In this document: positions 1 through 7,536 of the stretch, one piece after another
How the letters are laid out: the number at the start of each line of letters is the position of its first letter
Position numbering within the stretch: position 1 is the first letter of the stretch
Assembly: GCF_000244895.1 (NCBI RefSeq)
Contig: NZ_CM001441.1
Location: 2,934,226-2,998,225 of the forward strand
Direction: 5' to 3'
Source of the DNA: Desulfosporosinus youngiae DSM 17734
GTDB taxonomy: Bacteria > Bacillota > Desulfitobacteriia > Desulfitobacteriales > Desulfitobacteriaceae
DNA: 64,000 nt
Notes under the pieces: model-generated
The model's database searches: none
Seen by the model: only the letters and a program-made list of their open reading frames with translations
Told to the model about the DNA's origin: nothing
Translations under genes and position numbers: made by a program

Positions 1-1
1 A

Positions 2-1102
2 AATATAACATTGTTGCGGGAAGTTAGAGAGGATGAATATAGCAATTTTGCTTCGATAACAAGAAAATTCAATGATTTCCTTATGGAAGTCGATTATTAT
101 AAGGTATTTGATAAACCATATAAAGAACTTATTAATTTTCTTCAAAAATACTTACAAAAGAGGAGCAATTTCCAATTAATGGATATTAATAGGTATACAA
201 TGAATTACCTTTATGGTATTAGAACATTCTTGGATCATTGGGAGGCTCGCATTAAACGAAAGTATCGTGGTAACCAGCAGTATCTAGAATTATTTAATAA
301 AGCAAAAAGTCAAGAATATGATAATCACATGGCTTACAGAATAGTGTATAGATTAAGAAATTATGTTCAGCATTGTGAGATGCCTATTTCTAATGTAACA
401 GAAAGACTTATTACAGATAACAAAGAAGAAATACTGGTATACGTAAATCGGGATAGACTTCTATCCAATTTTAAAGAGTGGAAACCAGAAGAAGTTGCAT
501 ATCTTAATTTACAAGAACAACAATTTGAAATAATGCCTTTATTTATAGAAATGAATAATTGCTTAGTAAGAATACAAGAACAACTAATTAATTTTAACAT
601 TAATAAAAATTTTATTTTAGATTGTGTGAAAGTCTTGAAACTGAGGAATCAATTTCAAGAATATGAAGGAACATTAGCAATTATAGAATATGCTGATGAT
701 CGTATAGAAAATGAAATCGAACTAATTACTAATAGCAACACTGTATGGAATATCGAACAGTTACCGACCGCGACATGTGAAAATGTAATTAGAATGCATA
801 TCCGAAATAATGCAAAATTTATTAAAATATTTCATTATAGTGGAATTTGTTGCGGAGAGACTAATACAAGCTTTCCTTATTCCACAAAGAAGAACGAAAA
901 TGGTTTGCTTCTATTCGTCAAGGGAAAGGACATTGTAAATGTAAAAAGCAGGAATTGGATTAGACTCGTTGAATCTATGTCTCATGATGAGACCAATAAC
1001 TATAATGCCGTCTATGCAGATGCTAGATTTGGAATGAAGGAATTGAAAGAACTTTCGAATCTTTATAGCGATATATGTGATGTTCTGTATAAATTTACTT
1101 AG
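2..1102 (+). CDS. Uncharacterised protein with HEPN-like RNYVQH motif (5' end outside window)
   Basis: The frame is open to the left edge, so the gene probably starts upstream; the first possible in-window start is TTG at 11. About 366 residues are visible, charged and predicted mostly helical, with no signal peptide or membrane segment. Around residues 75-125 (numbered from the TTG) the chain reads RTFLDHWEARIKRKY and later RLRNYVQHCEMPI. The R-N-x3-H arrangement matches the short RNase motif of HEPN domains, and I recall similar 'RNYxQHC' hypothetical proteins, but there is no independent proof of the fold. The gene is AT-rich and followed by a GC-rich hairpin (1124-1146) without a T-run. 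No partner gene is visible because transposons follow. Function unknown. Confidence 0.7.
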   Translation, partial: NITLLREVREDEYSNFASITRKFNDFLMEVDYYKVFDKPYKELINFLQKYLQKRSNFQLMDINRYTMNYLYGIRTFLDHWEARIKRKYRGNQQYLELFNKAKSQEYDNHMAYRIVYRLRNYVQHCEMPISNVTERLITDNKEEILVYVNRDRLLSNFKEWKPEEVAYLNLQEQQFEIMPLFIEMNNCLVRIQEQLINFNINKNFILDCVKVLKLRNQFQEYEGTLAIIEYADDRIENEIELITNSNTVWNIEQLPTATCENVIRMHIRNNAKFIKIFHYSGICCGETNTSFPYSTKKNENGLLLFVKGKDIVNVKSRNWIRLVESMSHDETNNYNAVYADARFGMKELKELSNLYSDICDVLYKFT

Positions 1103-1689
1103 ATACTAGTAATATTTGTCCAAGGGGCCGACGCCCTGTCGGCCTCTGAATCTGGGGGCGCGCGACTTTACATAACAAATGGATTCATGGATATAGGAAA
1201 TTATTTTTCGGGTAAATGAGCTTCCTATCCATAGGAATGCGCTGCTTGAGAGAATATGCGAACTTCCCATATGGTTAAAAATGCGAAGTTGCCCAGAATT
1301 TGTTCAAGTGATGAGTATTTATATAACAGGTAAACAAAGAAGGGGAAAATATATGATTGATAATTTTCAAATGACATGGGCAGTTATATGCTGCACATTA
1401 TCCTTAGCAAATTATCCGGAGTTAGGCGTAAAAAAGCTCAAGCCCAAATTAGAGCCTGAGTATATAAATACACATATCTAGGGGAACCGATTCTTGCCTA
1501 ACTTTGGATAATTACGATAGCACGAAACCGCCGGGAAAAGCACATCAGTATGGGGATTGAATAGTATTCTCCTGTCTAGTTTTGAGAACTGTTACGGAAT
1601 CAGCGTTAAGACGCAATAACTACTATGAAAAATCAACATCAAATATGGCAACATAGACATAGTTCCCCCCTCCCCATAACAGGGCACTT
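1103..1689. other. Intergenic, no convincing gene
   Basis: This 587-bp gap holds a 9-bp-stem hairpin at 1124-1146 with no T-tract. A 66-codon open frame (1281-1481) has no good ribosome site and no recognisable motif. The right part probably contains the end of the IS91-like element: agcacgaaaccgc at 1519-1531 matches, 12 of 13 and inverted, the sequence at 5503-5515 beyond the integrase gene. Confidence 0.5.
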
Positions 1690-1836
1690 TTAAGAGTTTG
1701 TAATTTTTATGGCGGCAGGAGGAGATTTACCAAAGTCCATAAATCGCTTTAGTTTGTCCGATCCACAGTGGGGACATTTGGACAAATCCAGTCCTGTGAG
1801 TTTTTGGATAAGCTGAAGATTGGAAGCCTCTTCTTT
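1690..1836 (-). pseudogene. 3' fragment of the IS91-type transposase gene
   Basis: Read on the minus strand this encodes KEEASNLQLIQKL, then a CPHCG zinc-type motif, then ...AAIKITNS and a stop at 1690. It joins in frame to the main transposase frame at 3508 when the inserted element and one AATT copy are removed (1050 + 147 nt = 399 codons). It is therefore the cut-off C-terminus and not a separate gene. The CxxC motif is the type seen at the C-terminal end of IS91 transposases. Confidence 0.85.
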
Positions 1837-1840
1837 AATT

Positions 1841-1853
1841 AGGGCTTGCTAAC
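1841..1853 (+). repeat. Left terminal inverted repeat of the IS
   Basis: agggcttgctaac is a perfect inverted match to 3495-3507; similarity falls off after 13 bp. It abuts the AATT target duplicate at 1837-1840. Confidence 0.85.
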
Positions 1854-1972
1854 GAGTGCTAAACGCCAGGGAAAAACCTGATTTAACAAGGGTTTTTGGG
1901 CATTTACGTCGAATCTTTAGTGCAAGGAAATATGAATTTAGATTAAAAAAACCGTGCACTTGGAGGTTGAAA

Positions 1973-3472
1973 ATGTACCGTAAACCGAGTCCCCAGCTAA
2001 CCATAGATGATTTCATCCTGCCTTTTTCGGGGAAACTGGATCCCGAAAATCGTTGGGTTCAATTAGCTAATATAATTCCTTGGGATGAGTATGAAAAAGA
2101 ATACGCCCATATGTTTCCGAGTGATCGTGGCAATGTGGCCAAACCGGTCCGTATGGCACTCGGTACGTTAATCATCCAAGCTCGCTGCGGTTATACTGAC
2201 CGTGAAACGGTTCAGCAGATTACGGAGAATCCTTATCTCCAATGGTTCATAGGCCTCAAGGAGTTTCAATTGACTCGTCCTTTGACTCCAGTCGCCCTGG
2301 TGAAATTTCGCAAGCGCTTTAAGAAAGACCGCATGGCTAAAATCAACGAGCGCATTGCTTTAGCTGAGCGGGCGGCAAAAACATCTGAAAAGGAAGCCGA
2401 GAAGAACGATGATGATCAACAAGGACCTAATCTTCCGGATGCGGATAAGGAAGAGAAGAAAACCCCTGCTGACTCTGATTCAGAAGAATCCAAACCGAAT
2501 CAAGGTATGTTGATCCTTGATGCCACCTGCACACCGGCCGATATAAAATATCCGACAGACCTCGGACTGCTTAACGAATCCCGCGAGAAACTGGATGAGA
2601 TCATTGATACGCTTCATAAAGCGAAGGGTAAAGCAACCAAACGGCCGAGAACTTACCGTGAAAAAGCGAGAAAAGCTTATCTGAGTGTGTCTAAACAGCG
2701 GAGTCCGAGAAAGAAGCAACTTAGAAAAGGCATCAAGCAGCAATTGCAATATTGTAAAAGAAACCTTCGCCACGTTGACCAAATGCTGAAAGAAATTCCC
2801 TCAGGCTTTGAAGCCTTAAGCAACCGACAAGTCAAGTTATTGGAAACCATTCGAACCGTAATTGAGCAGCAGGAAACAATGTATAAGACAAAACAACATC
2901 AGATACCGGATCGAATCGTCAACCTCTATCAGGATCATGTCCGACCGATTGTACGCGGCAAAGCCAGTGCCAAAGTAGAATTCGGGGCTAAGGTAGCCAT
3001 AAGCATCGAGAAGGGATTCTGCCGCATCGAAAAATTGTCTTGGGACGCGTTTAATGAAGCAGAAACATTGATAGATAGCGTAGAGCGTTACAGAGCCCGT
3101 AATGGATGCTATCCTGAGGCGGTGCTGGCCGACAAGATATACCGTAACCGCAAAAATCTGGCGTATTGCAAAAACCACAACATCCGGCTCAGCGGTCCCA
3201 AACTAGGCAGGCCCTCAGGAGATGCCCTGAAAAAAGTAGAGAAGGCCATTGAACGGATGGATGCCAAGATGCGTAATGCTGTAGAAGGCAAGTTTGGCGA
3301 GGGTAAAAGGAAATATGGCCTTGATCGTGTTTATGCTAAATTGAAAGAAACAGCAGAGTGCATGATTAGCATGCAATTCTTTGTCATGAACTTGGAGCAT
3401 AAGCTCAGGGTTCTTTTTGTCCAAATTTTGAAGAGGTATTTTCAAATTACAGATATTGGTGTATTTGCGTAA
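1973..3472 (+). CDS. DDE transposase, IS5/DUF772-type
   Basis: The protein has 499 residues from ATG 1973, with GGAGGT six bases upstream. An upstream GTG at 1856 lies just inside the left repeat and lacks a ribosome site. The N-terminal part, with 'SGKLDPENRW' and a helical 'QARCGYTDRETVQQI' stretch, is the DUF772 region of IS5-like transposases. An acidic, low-complexity linker (about residues 150-180) precedes the first catalytic aspartate (ILDATCTPAD, about D183). The second is in LADKIYRNR (about D387) and the glutamate in AVEGKFGEGKRKYG (about E438). All three positions are present and the frame is intact, so the enzyme is probably active. It is the only gene of the element. A subgroup other than IS5 is possible. 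Confidence 0.88.
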   Translation: MYRKPSPQLTIDDFILPFSGKLDPENRWVQLANIIPWDEYEKEYAHMFPSDRGNVAKPVRMALGTLIIQARCGYTDRETVQQITENPYLQWFIGLKEFQLTRPLTPVALVKFRKRFKKDRMAKINERIALAERAAKTSEKEAEKNDDDQQGPNLPDADKEEKKTPADSDSEESKPNQGMLILDATCTPADIKYPTDLGLLNESREKLDEIIDTLHKAKGKATKRPRTYREKARKAYLSVSKQRSPRKKQLRKGIKQQLQYCKRNLRHVDQMLKEIPSGFEALSNRQVKLLETIRTVIEQQETMYKTKQHQIPDRIVNLYQDHVRPIVRGKASAKVEFGAKVAISIEKGFCRIEKLSWDAFNEAETLIDSVERYRARNGCYPEAVLADKIYRNRKNLAYCKNHNIRLSGPKLGRPSGDALKKVEKAIERMDAKMRNAVEGKFGEGKRKYGLDRVYAKLKETAECMISMQFFVMNLEHKLRVLFVQILKRYFQITDIGVFA

Positions 3473-3494
3473 TCGAACGAATAAAAAGGATTCG

Positions 3495-3507
3495 GTTAGC
3501 AAGCCCT
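3495..3507 (-). repeat. Right terminal inverted repeat of the IS
   Basis: gttagcaagccct is the reverse complement of the left end and is followed by the second AATT copy (3508-3511). The repeat supplies the final codons and stop (R-A-C-stop) now seen at the end of the interrupted IS91 transposase frame. Confidence 0.85.
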
Positions 3508-4527
3508 AATTAGAACTGGCGTATTAGTAAGCTGTTTGCAAATTTTCAGTTTGGTAGTCCTGTTACGATTGCCAAGCAAGCCATAATGTCTAATCTTCAT
3601 AAAACGGCTTGGCAAAATATGAATAAGAAATCTGCGGATGAACTCATCAGCAGAAACAGTCATTAGCTTATGCTTGCTGCTATCTTTGTAATCCCGCCAT
3701 TTGAAGGCAATGTTACCGTTTTCCATACTGACGATACGCTTGTTGGATATAGCCACTCTGTGAGTATATCGACCCAAATATTCGACAACACAAGAAGCAT
3801 TTTTAAAAGGAGGTTTACAGTAAACAATCCACTCTTTGCTATAGAGAGGGGAGAGTAACTTTTCAAATTCATGATCGTTGGAAAGATACGATTGACTACC
3901 GTGGAATTCAAGCTTATTTTGGCAGTATAGTTGTTTAAGGTAATACAGGAATTTGCCTCTGAATTTTCGAGACAGAACCTTAACAGGGATGAAAAATTTC
4001 TTTCTGCTATTAACCCATTTACCAATTGAGGATAATCCACCACCTGGTACAATGCAGTGAATATGCGGGTGGTGCATAAGATTTTGCCCCCACGTATGGA
4101 GGACAGAGGTGAAACCAATCTTTGCACCGAGATATTTCTTGTAAGAGGCTAATTCTGCAAGAGTTTCGGCAACCGTCTTAAACAACAGTGTATAAACTGC
4201 TTTCTGATTTTGATAGGCCATCAAATTTAGAGTATCTGGAATAGTGAAGACTACATGGAAGTACCCAACGTCAAGCAAATTGCTCTTCTGGTTTTCAATC
4301 CAACGTTCTTTCGCAAGAGTTTGACATTTAGGGCAGTGTCTATTACGACAAGAATTGTAAGAAATTCGAGTATGCCCACAACTATCACAAACGTCCATAT
4401 GACCGCCTAACTGTGACGATCGACATTTTTGAATGGCAGACATCGCTTTATGCTGCACCAGAGTGAGCTTATGGTTGTTTCGATAGTCAGTGCCGTAGTT
4501 TAGGAAGATATCTTGAACTTCAACCAT
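3508..4527 (-). pseudogene. IS91-family Y2 transposase, C-terminus displaced by IS insertion
   Basis: This is a rolling-circle (HUH) transposase of the IS91 group. An N-terminal zinc finger is visible (CDSCGHTRISYNSCRNRHCPKC), followed by the HUH-like 'HPHIHCIVPGGG' block and the 'YLGRYTHRVAISNKRI' block carrying the catalytic tyrosine region. I chose ATG 4527, overlapping the recombinase stop, because family members start similarly; a TTG at 4557 is the alternative. The frame currently ends in the right repeat of the inserted IS (stop 3496-3498), adding three foreign residues. The native C-terminus of about 49 residues, including a CPHCG motif, lies at 1690-1836. Loss of it probably inactivates the enzyme. 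Confidence 0.9.
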
Positions 4528-5383
4528 TAGGCTTTTCCAATTCAACGAGCAGATCAAGAGGGCTTGTTACATTTAGAGATTCAATCTTAAGTAAATGCAA
4601 ATAGAAGCATGTAGTGCTGATATCTGAGTGCCCAAGTAGCTGCTTAATGTGGAAGATACTTATGCCTGATTCAAGTAAGTGGGTGGCAAAACTGTGCCGC
4701 AGGCTATGGACAGTCACGTTTTTGGTGATTTTTGATTTGTTGATATATTTATGAAAAACATTTTGTACAGCTTTGGAAGTCATGTGTGTGCCAGTCTTGT
4801 TCCTGCTGTAAAAAAGCCATTCTTTCGGGCGATATGCCTTCCAGTAATCTCTAAGAATTTCAAGATTAGCTTGTGAAAGTAGAGCATATCTATCTTTGCT
4901 GCCTTTAGCATTACGAATGAAAAGCTGCATTTTTTGACTATGAATATCTGAGACTTTAAGGGAAGCCACTTCACTAAGGCGAAGTCCTGCACCATAGATG
5001 GTCATTAGAATACATTTATCTCTCAAATTATCACAAGCCTTGAAAAGGGTTTGAATTTCCTGTTGAGTAAGGATATCAGGGAATTTGCGTTGTTTACGGT
5101 GACGAGGGATTTGCTTGATGTTTAAATTAATATCCAACGTTACGCCATACAAAAAGCGGAGACCGCTATTATAGGAATTTACCGATCCAGAAGCGAGACC
5201 TTTTTCTGTAGTGAGATAGTGGAGGAACTTTCTAATGTCCTGCTCACCTAACTCAGTAGCAGGTCTATCAAAGTACTCCTGAAAGATTTTAGCTTTGGTA
5301 TAATACTCATCTTGGGTATTCTTGCTTAACCCCCTGAGTTCTACATCGAATTTCAGCTTTTCCAGAACTTCTTCTTTGGTCAT
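4520..5383 (-). CDS. Tyrosine recombinase/integrase of the IS91-like element
   Basis: This 287-residue XerC/D-like recombinase has an N-terminal SAM-like core-binding domain (about residues 5-85) and a C-terminal catalytic domain. The catalytic set is visible: Arg in YGAGLRLSE, His-x-x-Arg in HSLRHSFATHL, the LLGHSDISTT histidine and a downstream tyrosine in CFYLHL. It starts with ATG behind GGAGATG-type purines and overlaps the transposase start by eight bases, implying translational coupling. In this element type the recombinase probably works with the Y2 transposase, though the role is not established. The frame is complete. Confidence 0.9.
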   Translation of the reverse strand: MTKEEVLEKLKFDVELRGLSKNTQDEYYTKAKIFQEYFDRPATELGEQDIRKFLHYLTTEKGLASGSVNSYNSGLRFLYGVTLDINLNIKQIPRHRKQRKFPDILTQQEIQTLFKACDNLRDKCILMTIYGAGLRLSEVASLKVSDIHSQKMQLFIRNAKGSKDRYALLSQANLEILRDYWKAYRPKEWLFYSRNKTGTHMTSKAVQNVFHKYINKSKITKNVTVHSLRHSFATHLLESGISIFHIKQLLGHSDISTTCFYLHLLKIESLNVTSPLDLLVELEKPNG

Positions 5384-5442
5384 AATAGAACATCTCCTTT
5401 AATCTAAATTAGCTCTAATTGTAAAGGAGAGTAATAAAAAAG

Positions 5443-5464
5443 GAACTGATTATTATATCAGTTC
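5443..5464. other. 8-bp stem hairpin upstream of the integrase gene
   Basis: gaactgat-tattat-atcagttc forms a perfect 8-bp stem between the integrase start and the presumed element end, near a second small hairpin (accgcgaagcggt, about 5495-5507). Such paired hairpins could be origin-end structure of the IS91-like element. No T-run supports a terminator. Confidence 0.4.
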
Positions 5465-5574
5465 AGCAACAGGCATCTTAAAATTACGGAGACCACCGCG
5501 AAGCGGTTTAGTGCTTTCCATATACCGGAAGATTAATAAGTTAAGTTAGGATATACATAGGATGTGAGGTTATC

Positions 5575-6636
5575 ATGGCGACTGAAGATTACAAAGAGGG
5601 GATTCCTGTCATGGGGAAGATACCTGAGACGCTGCCTGAATGGAAGGTTTACTTTGACGGCAACTTTTGGGGACATCATGGCCGTGAAAGAGCCGGTAAG
5701 GAAATTTCTCTCGCTAAGCAGTTTATCTGGGACGGTGAGGTCTGGCTTATGCCAGCGATCTATACCTGCAGTAAAGGCTTGGTAGTGGACTTTTGTATAC
5801 AAGTTCCGGCTGAGCGTATCCGGTTCTTTATGGATAAGTGGAATCTCTCTATGGAGAACGACGGGACCCACTTTACCGAGGAACAGCGGATGCAGATTGA
5901 AGCAGATAATCCGCTGACCATCAATGTAAGTCCGCAAGTTGTATTAAACGGAACTGTCCTTTCAAAAACTCGTGGCTGCGGAGTGTCATGGAATCCTTGC
6001 CTTCCGAAGGTCAACGACTTTGAGGCCAGGAACGTGATCCGCCATTACGGTCTTGATCCTGCCTATGGTTGGGCAATCTGGCGCGCTGCCTTTCCCTGGA
6101 CGAAAAAACGCAAACCGCAGATCAGAACGCTCAGCATAAACCTGATGCAGATCCCTGTCGCTATATCAGGGCCGCATTTCCAAGTGTCGGCCCCCGGTGA
6201 GCGCATCGAGTTTACCCACCCGACTAGCGGAGCACAGAATACGTTGATTGTGCAGGAATATGACCATCGCGAAATGTCCCGGGAGGATTTTGACAACCAA
6301 AATCAGGAGTTTCCGACACATTACACTGTGATGAGCTATACGCTCTCGCAGGACCTGCCTGATGACGCATTTACCGTTACAGATTGCCTTCGTTCCGACC
6401 AACCTCGGAAAAAGCACAACAATCCCAATAATCTGCAGACAACCGACGGCATTTGCTTCGTAATTGTTGGCGGGGCAGATCGTCCGACTGCCATCATTTA
6501 TGGCGGGAATGAACAAAGTAAGCTCCATGTAGTTTGTTCCGCACTGCACTTTCCACCGGTGGAGGATGTGGAATGGCGCATGGTATTTTATGAAAAAAGA
6601 CGCGAAGATCTTACGGTGGAGATAATCTCAGCCTGA
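5575..6636 (+). CDS. Uncharacterised 353-residue protein
   Basis: ATG 5575 follows GTGAGG at a suitable distance. The protein has no signal peptide or membrane segment and is rich in Trp, Phe and Tyr, with several short aromatic strands (VYFDGNFWGHHG, WKVYF, YGWAIWRAAFPW, DVEWRMVFYEK), suggesting a compact beta-rich cytosolic fold. Cysteines are scattered and do not form a metal motif. Codon use and GC are higher than in the transposon to its left, so it is probably native chromosome. The GNAT gene begins 20 bp downstream and the two are likely co-transcribed, ending at the terminator at 7295. I recall no family with a known function. Confidence 0.8.
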   Translation: MATEDYKEGIPVMGKIPETLPEWKVYFDGNFWGHHGRERAGKEISLAKQFIWDGEVWLMPAIYTCSKGLVVDFCIQVPAERIRFFMDKWNLSMENDGTHFTEEQRMQIEADNPLTINVSPQVVLNGTVLSKTRGCGVSWNPCLPKVNDFEARNVIRHYGLDPAYGWAIWRAAFPWTKKRKPQIRTLSINLMQIPVAISGPHFQVSAPGERIEFTHPTSGAQNTLIVQEYDHREMSREDFDNQNQEFPTHYTVMSYTLSQDLPDDAFTVTDCLRSDQPRKKHNNPNNLQTTDGICFVIVGGADRPTAIIYGGNEQSKLHVVCSALHFPPVEDVEWRMVFYEKRREDLTVEIISA

Positions 6637-6656
6637 AAAATGTGAGGAAAAATCAA

Positions 6657-7238
6657 ATGAGACATAAGGGAACTAAAAGACTCGAAACAGACCGACTAAT
6701 ATTACGCAAGTTTCAACTAAGTGATGCTGAATCAATGTATAGAAATTGGGCGAGTGATCCGGAAGTAACCAAATATCTAACCTGGCCTCCGCATGGCAAT
6801 GTCAATGTTTCATCCCATGTATTGGAGGACTGGATCGGCCAATATGAAAACGATGCATTCTATCAATGGGCGATTGTGTTCAAGGAAAATGGAGCAGAGC
6901 CTATAGGAAGCATTAGCATTGTTAAAATGGATGAACGCATTGCAATGGTTCATGTCGGTTATTGCCTAGGAAAACGATGGTGGAATAAGGGCGTTACATC
7001 GGAAGCGCTTTCTGAATTGATTCGTTTTTTCTTTGAGGAAGTTCATGTTAATCGGGTTGAGTCCATACATGATCCTCGTAATCCTAATTCCGGTAAAGTC
7101 ATGCGCAAGTGCGATTTGGTATTGGAAGGTACAGTGAAGATGGGATACTGGAACAATCAAGGCATCTGCAATTACTCCATGTATGGACTGGTGGCAGAAG
7201 ACTATTGCCAAGGAGGAGGGAGATACAGTCTCAAATAG
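6657..7238 (+). CDS. GNAT-family N-acetyltransferase (RimJ/RimL type)
   Basis: The protein has 193 residues from ATG 6657, which has GAGG nine bases upstream; a GTG at 6642 lies before that site and is less likely. The opening TERLILRKFQLSDAESMYRNWASDPEVTKYLTW is the classic start of the RimJ/RimL acetyltransferase group. The acetyl-CoA-binding strand and turn follow at VGYCLGKRWWNKGVTSEAL (about residues 98-117), with R/Q-x-x-G-x-G/A-like spacing in KRWWNKG. Such enzymes acetylate ribosomal protein N-termini, amino acids or antibiotics; the substrate cannot be told here. It is probably in an operon with the preceding unknown gene. Confidence 0.88.
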   Translation: MRHKGTKRLETDRLILRKFQLSDAESMYRNWASDPEVTKYLTWPPHGNVNVSSHVLEDWIGQYENDAFYQWAIVFKENGAEPIGSISIVKMDERIAMVHVGYCLGKRWWNKGVTSEALSELIRFFFEEVHVNRVESIHDPRNPNSGKVMRKCDLVLEGTVKMGYWNNQGICNYSMYGLVAEDYCQGGGRYSLK

Positions 7239-7294
7239 GAGCACCCTGAACAAATTGCTTGGCAGCAATTATTATAGTAGTTTTGAGTATTAGG

Positions 7295-7323
7295 GCACCT
7301 GCCAAATTAAGCAGGTGCTTTTA
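7295..7323 (+). terminator. Rho-independent terminator after the GNAT gene
   Basis: gcacctgc, an 8-nt loop, gcaggtgc, then a T-rich tail (7319-7322). It closes the 5575-7238 unit and separates it from the kinase gene. Confidence 0.85.
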
Positions 7324-7536
7324 TTCTTTAACTGATTTCAGGACTTATACAGTTTCAGTAAATACATGGAATTAGGATTATAATTAATTACAATGGTCTT
7401 TTCATTGGAAGTGGTCATGTTAAAGGGTTTGAGGGGATAAATAGCGAATTTCTAGTTAGTCTGCAAGAAGGTTTAAACCGTGCGAAGACAGTGTCTTCAA
7501 AGCATGCTCACTGTCATGCCAAAGGAGTTTATGTAA

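Larger units (their letters stand above)
1841..3507 (+). mobile_element. Complete IS5-like (DDE) insertion sequence, 1,667 bp, inserted in an IS91 transposase gene
   Basis: The ends are the 13-bp perfect inverted repeat agggcttgctaac (1841-1853) and its complement (3495-3507). The target AATT is present on both sides (1837-1840 and 3508-3511). The 4-bp duplication is supported independently: deleting 1841-3507 plus one AATT restores an uninterrupted transposase frame across the junction. One long transposase gene fills the element. No passenger gene is present. Confidence 0.9.
1519..5515 (-). mobile_element. IS91-like element (tyrosine recombinase + Y2-type transposase) interrupted by a DDE insertion sequence
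   Basis: The element carries two overlapping minus-strand genes, a tyrosine recombinase (4520-5383) followed by an IS91-type transposase (ATG 4527, reading to 1690 once the nested element is removed). This gene pair is a familiar layout in Firmicutes IS91-family elements. The boundaries given are a guess from a 13-nt imperfect inverted match (1519-1531 and 5503-5515, 12/13). A small hairpin, accgcgaagcggt, lies next to the right copy, as expected near an origin end of a rolling-circle element. IS91 elements do not need inverted repeats, so the true ends could lie tens of bases away. Without the insert the element would be about 2.3 kb. Confidence 0.5.

Noticed and set aside
1124-1146. GC-rich hairpin after the first gene as terminator
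   Set aside because: Stem is good but no T-run follows on either strand.
1281-1481. 66-codon open frame between the first gene and the transposon
   Set aside because: No ribosome site, no recognisable motif and unremarkable composition; likely chance.
3663-4127. 154-codon frame on the same strand as the IS91 transposase
   Set aside because: Alternative frame of the transposase, which has clear zinc-finger and HUH motifs.
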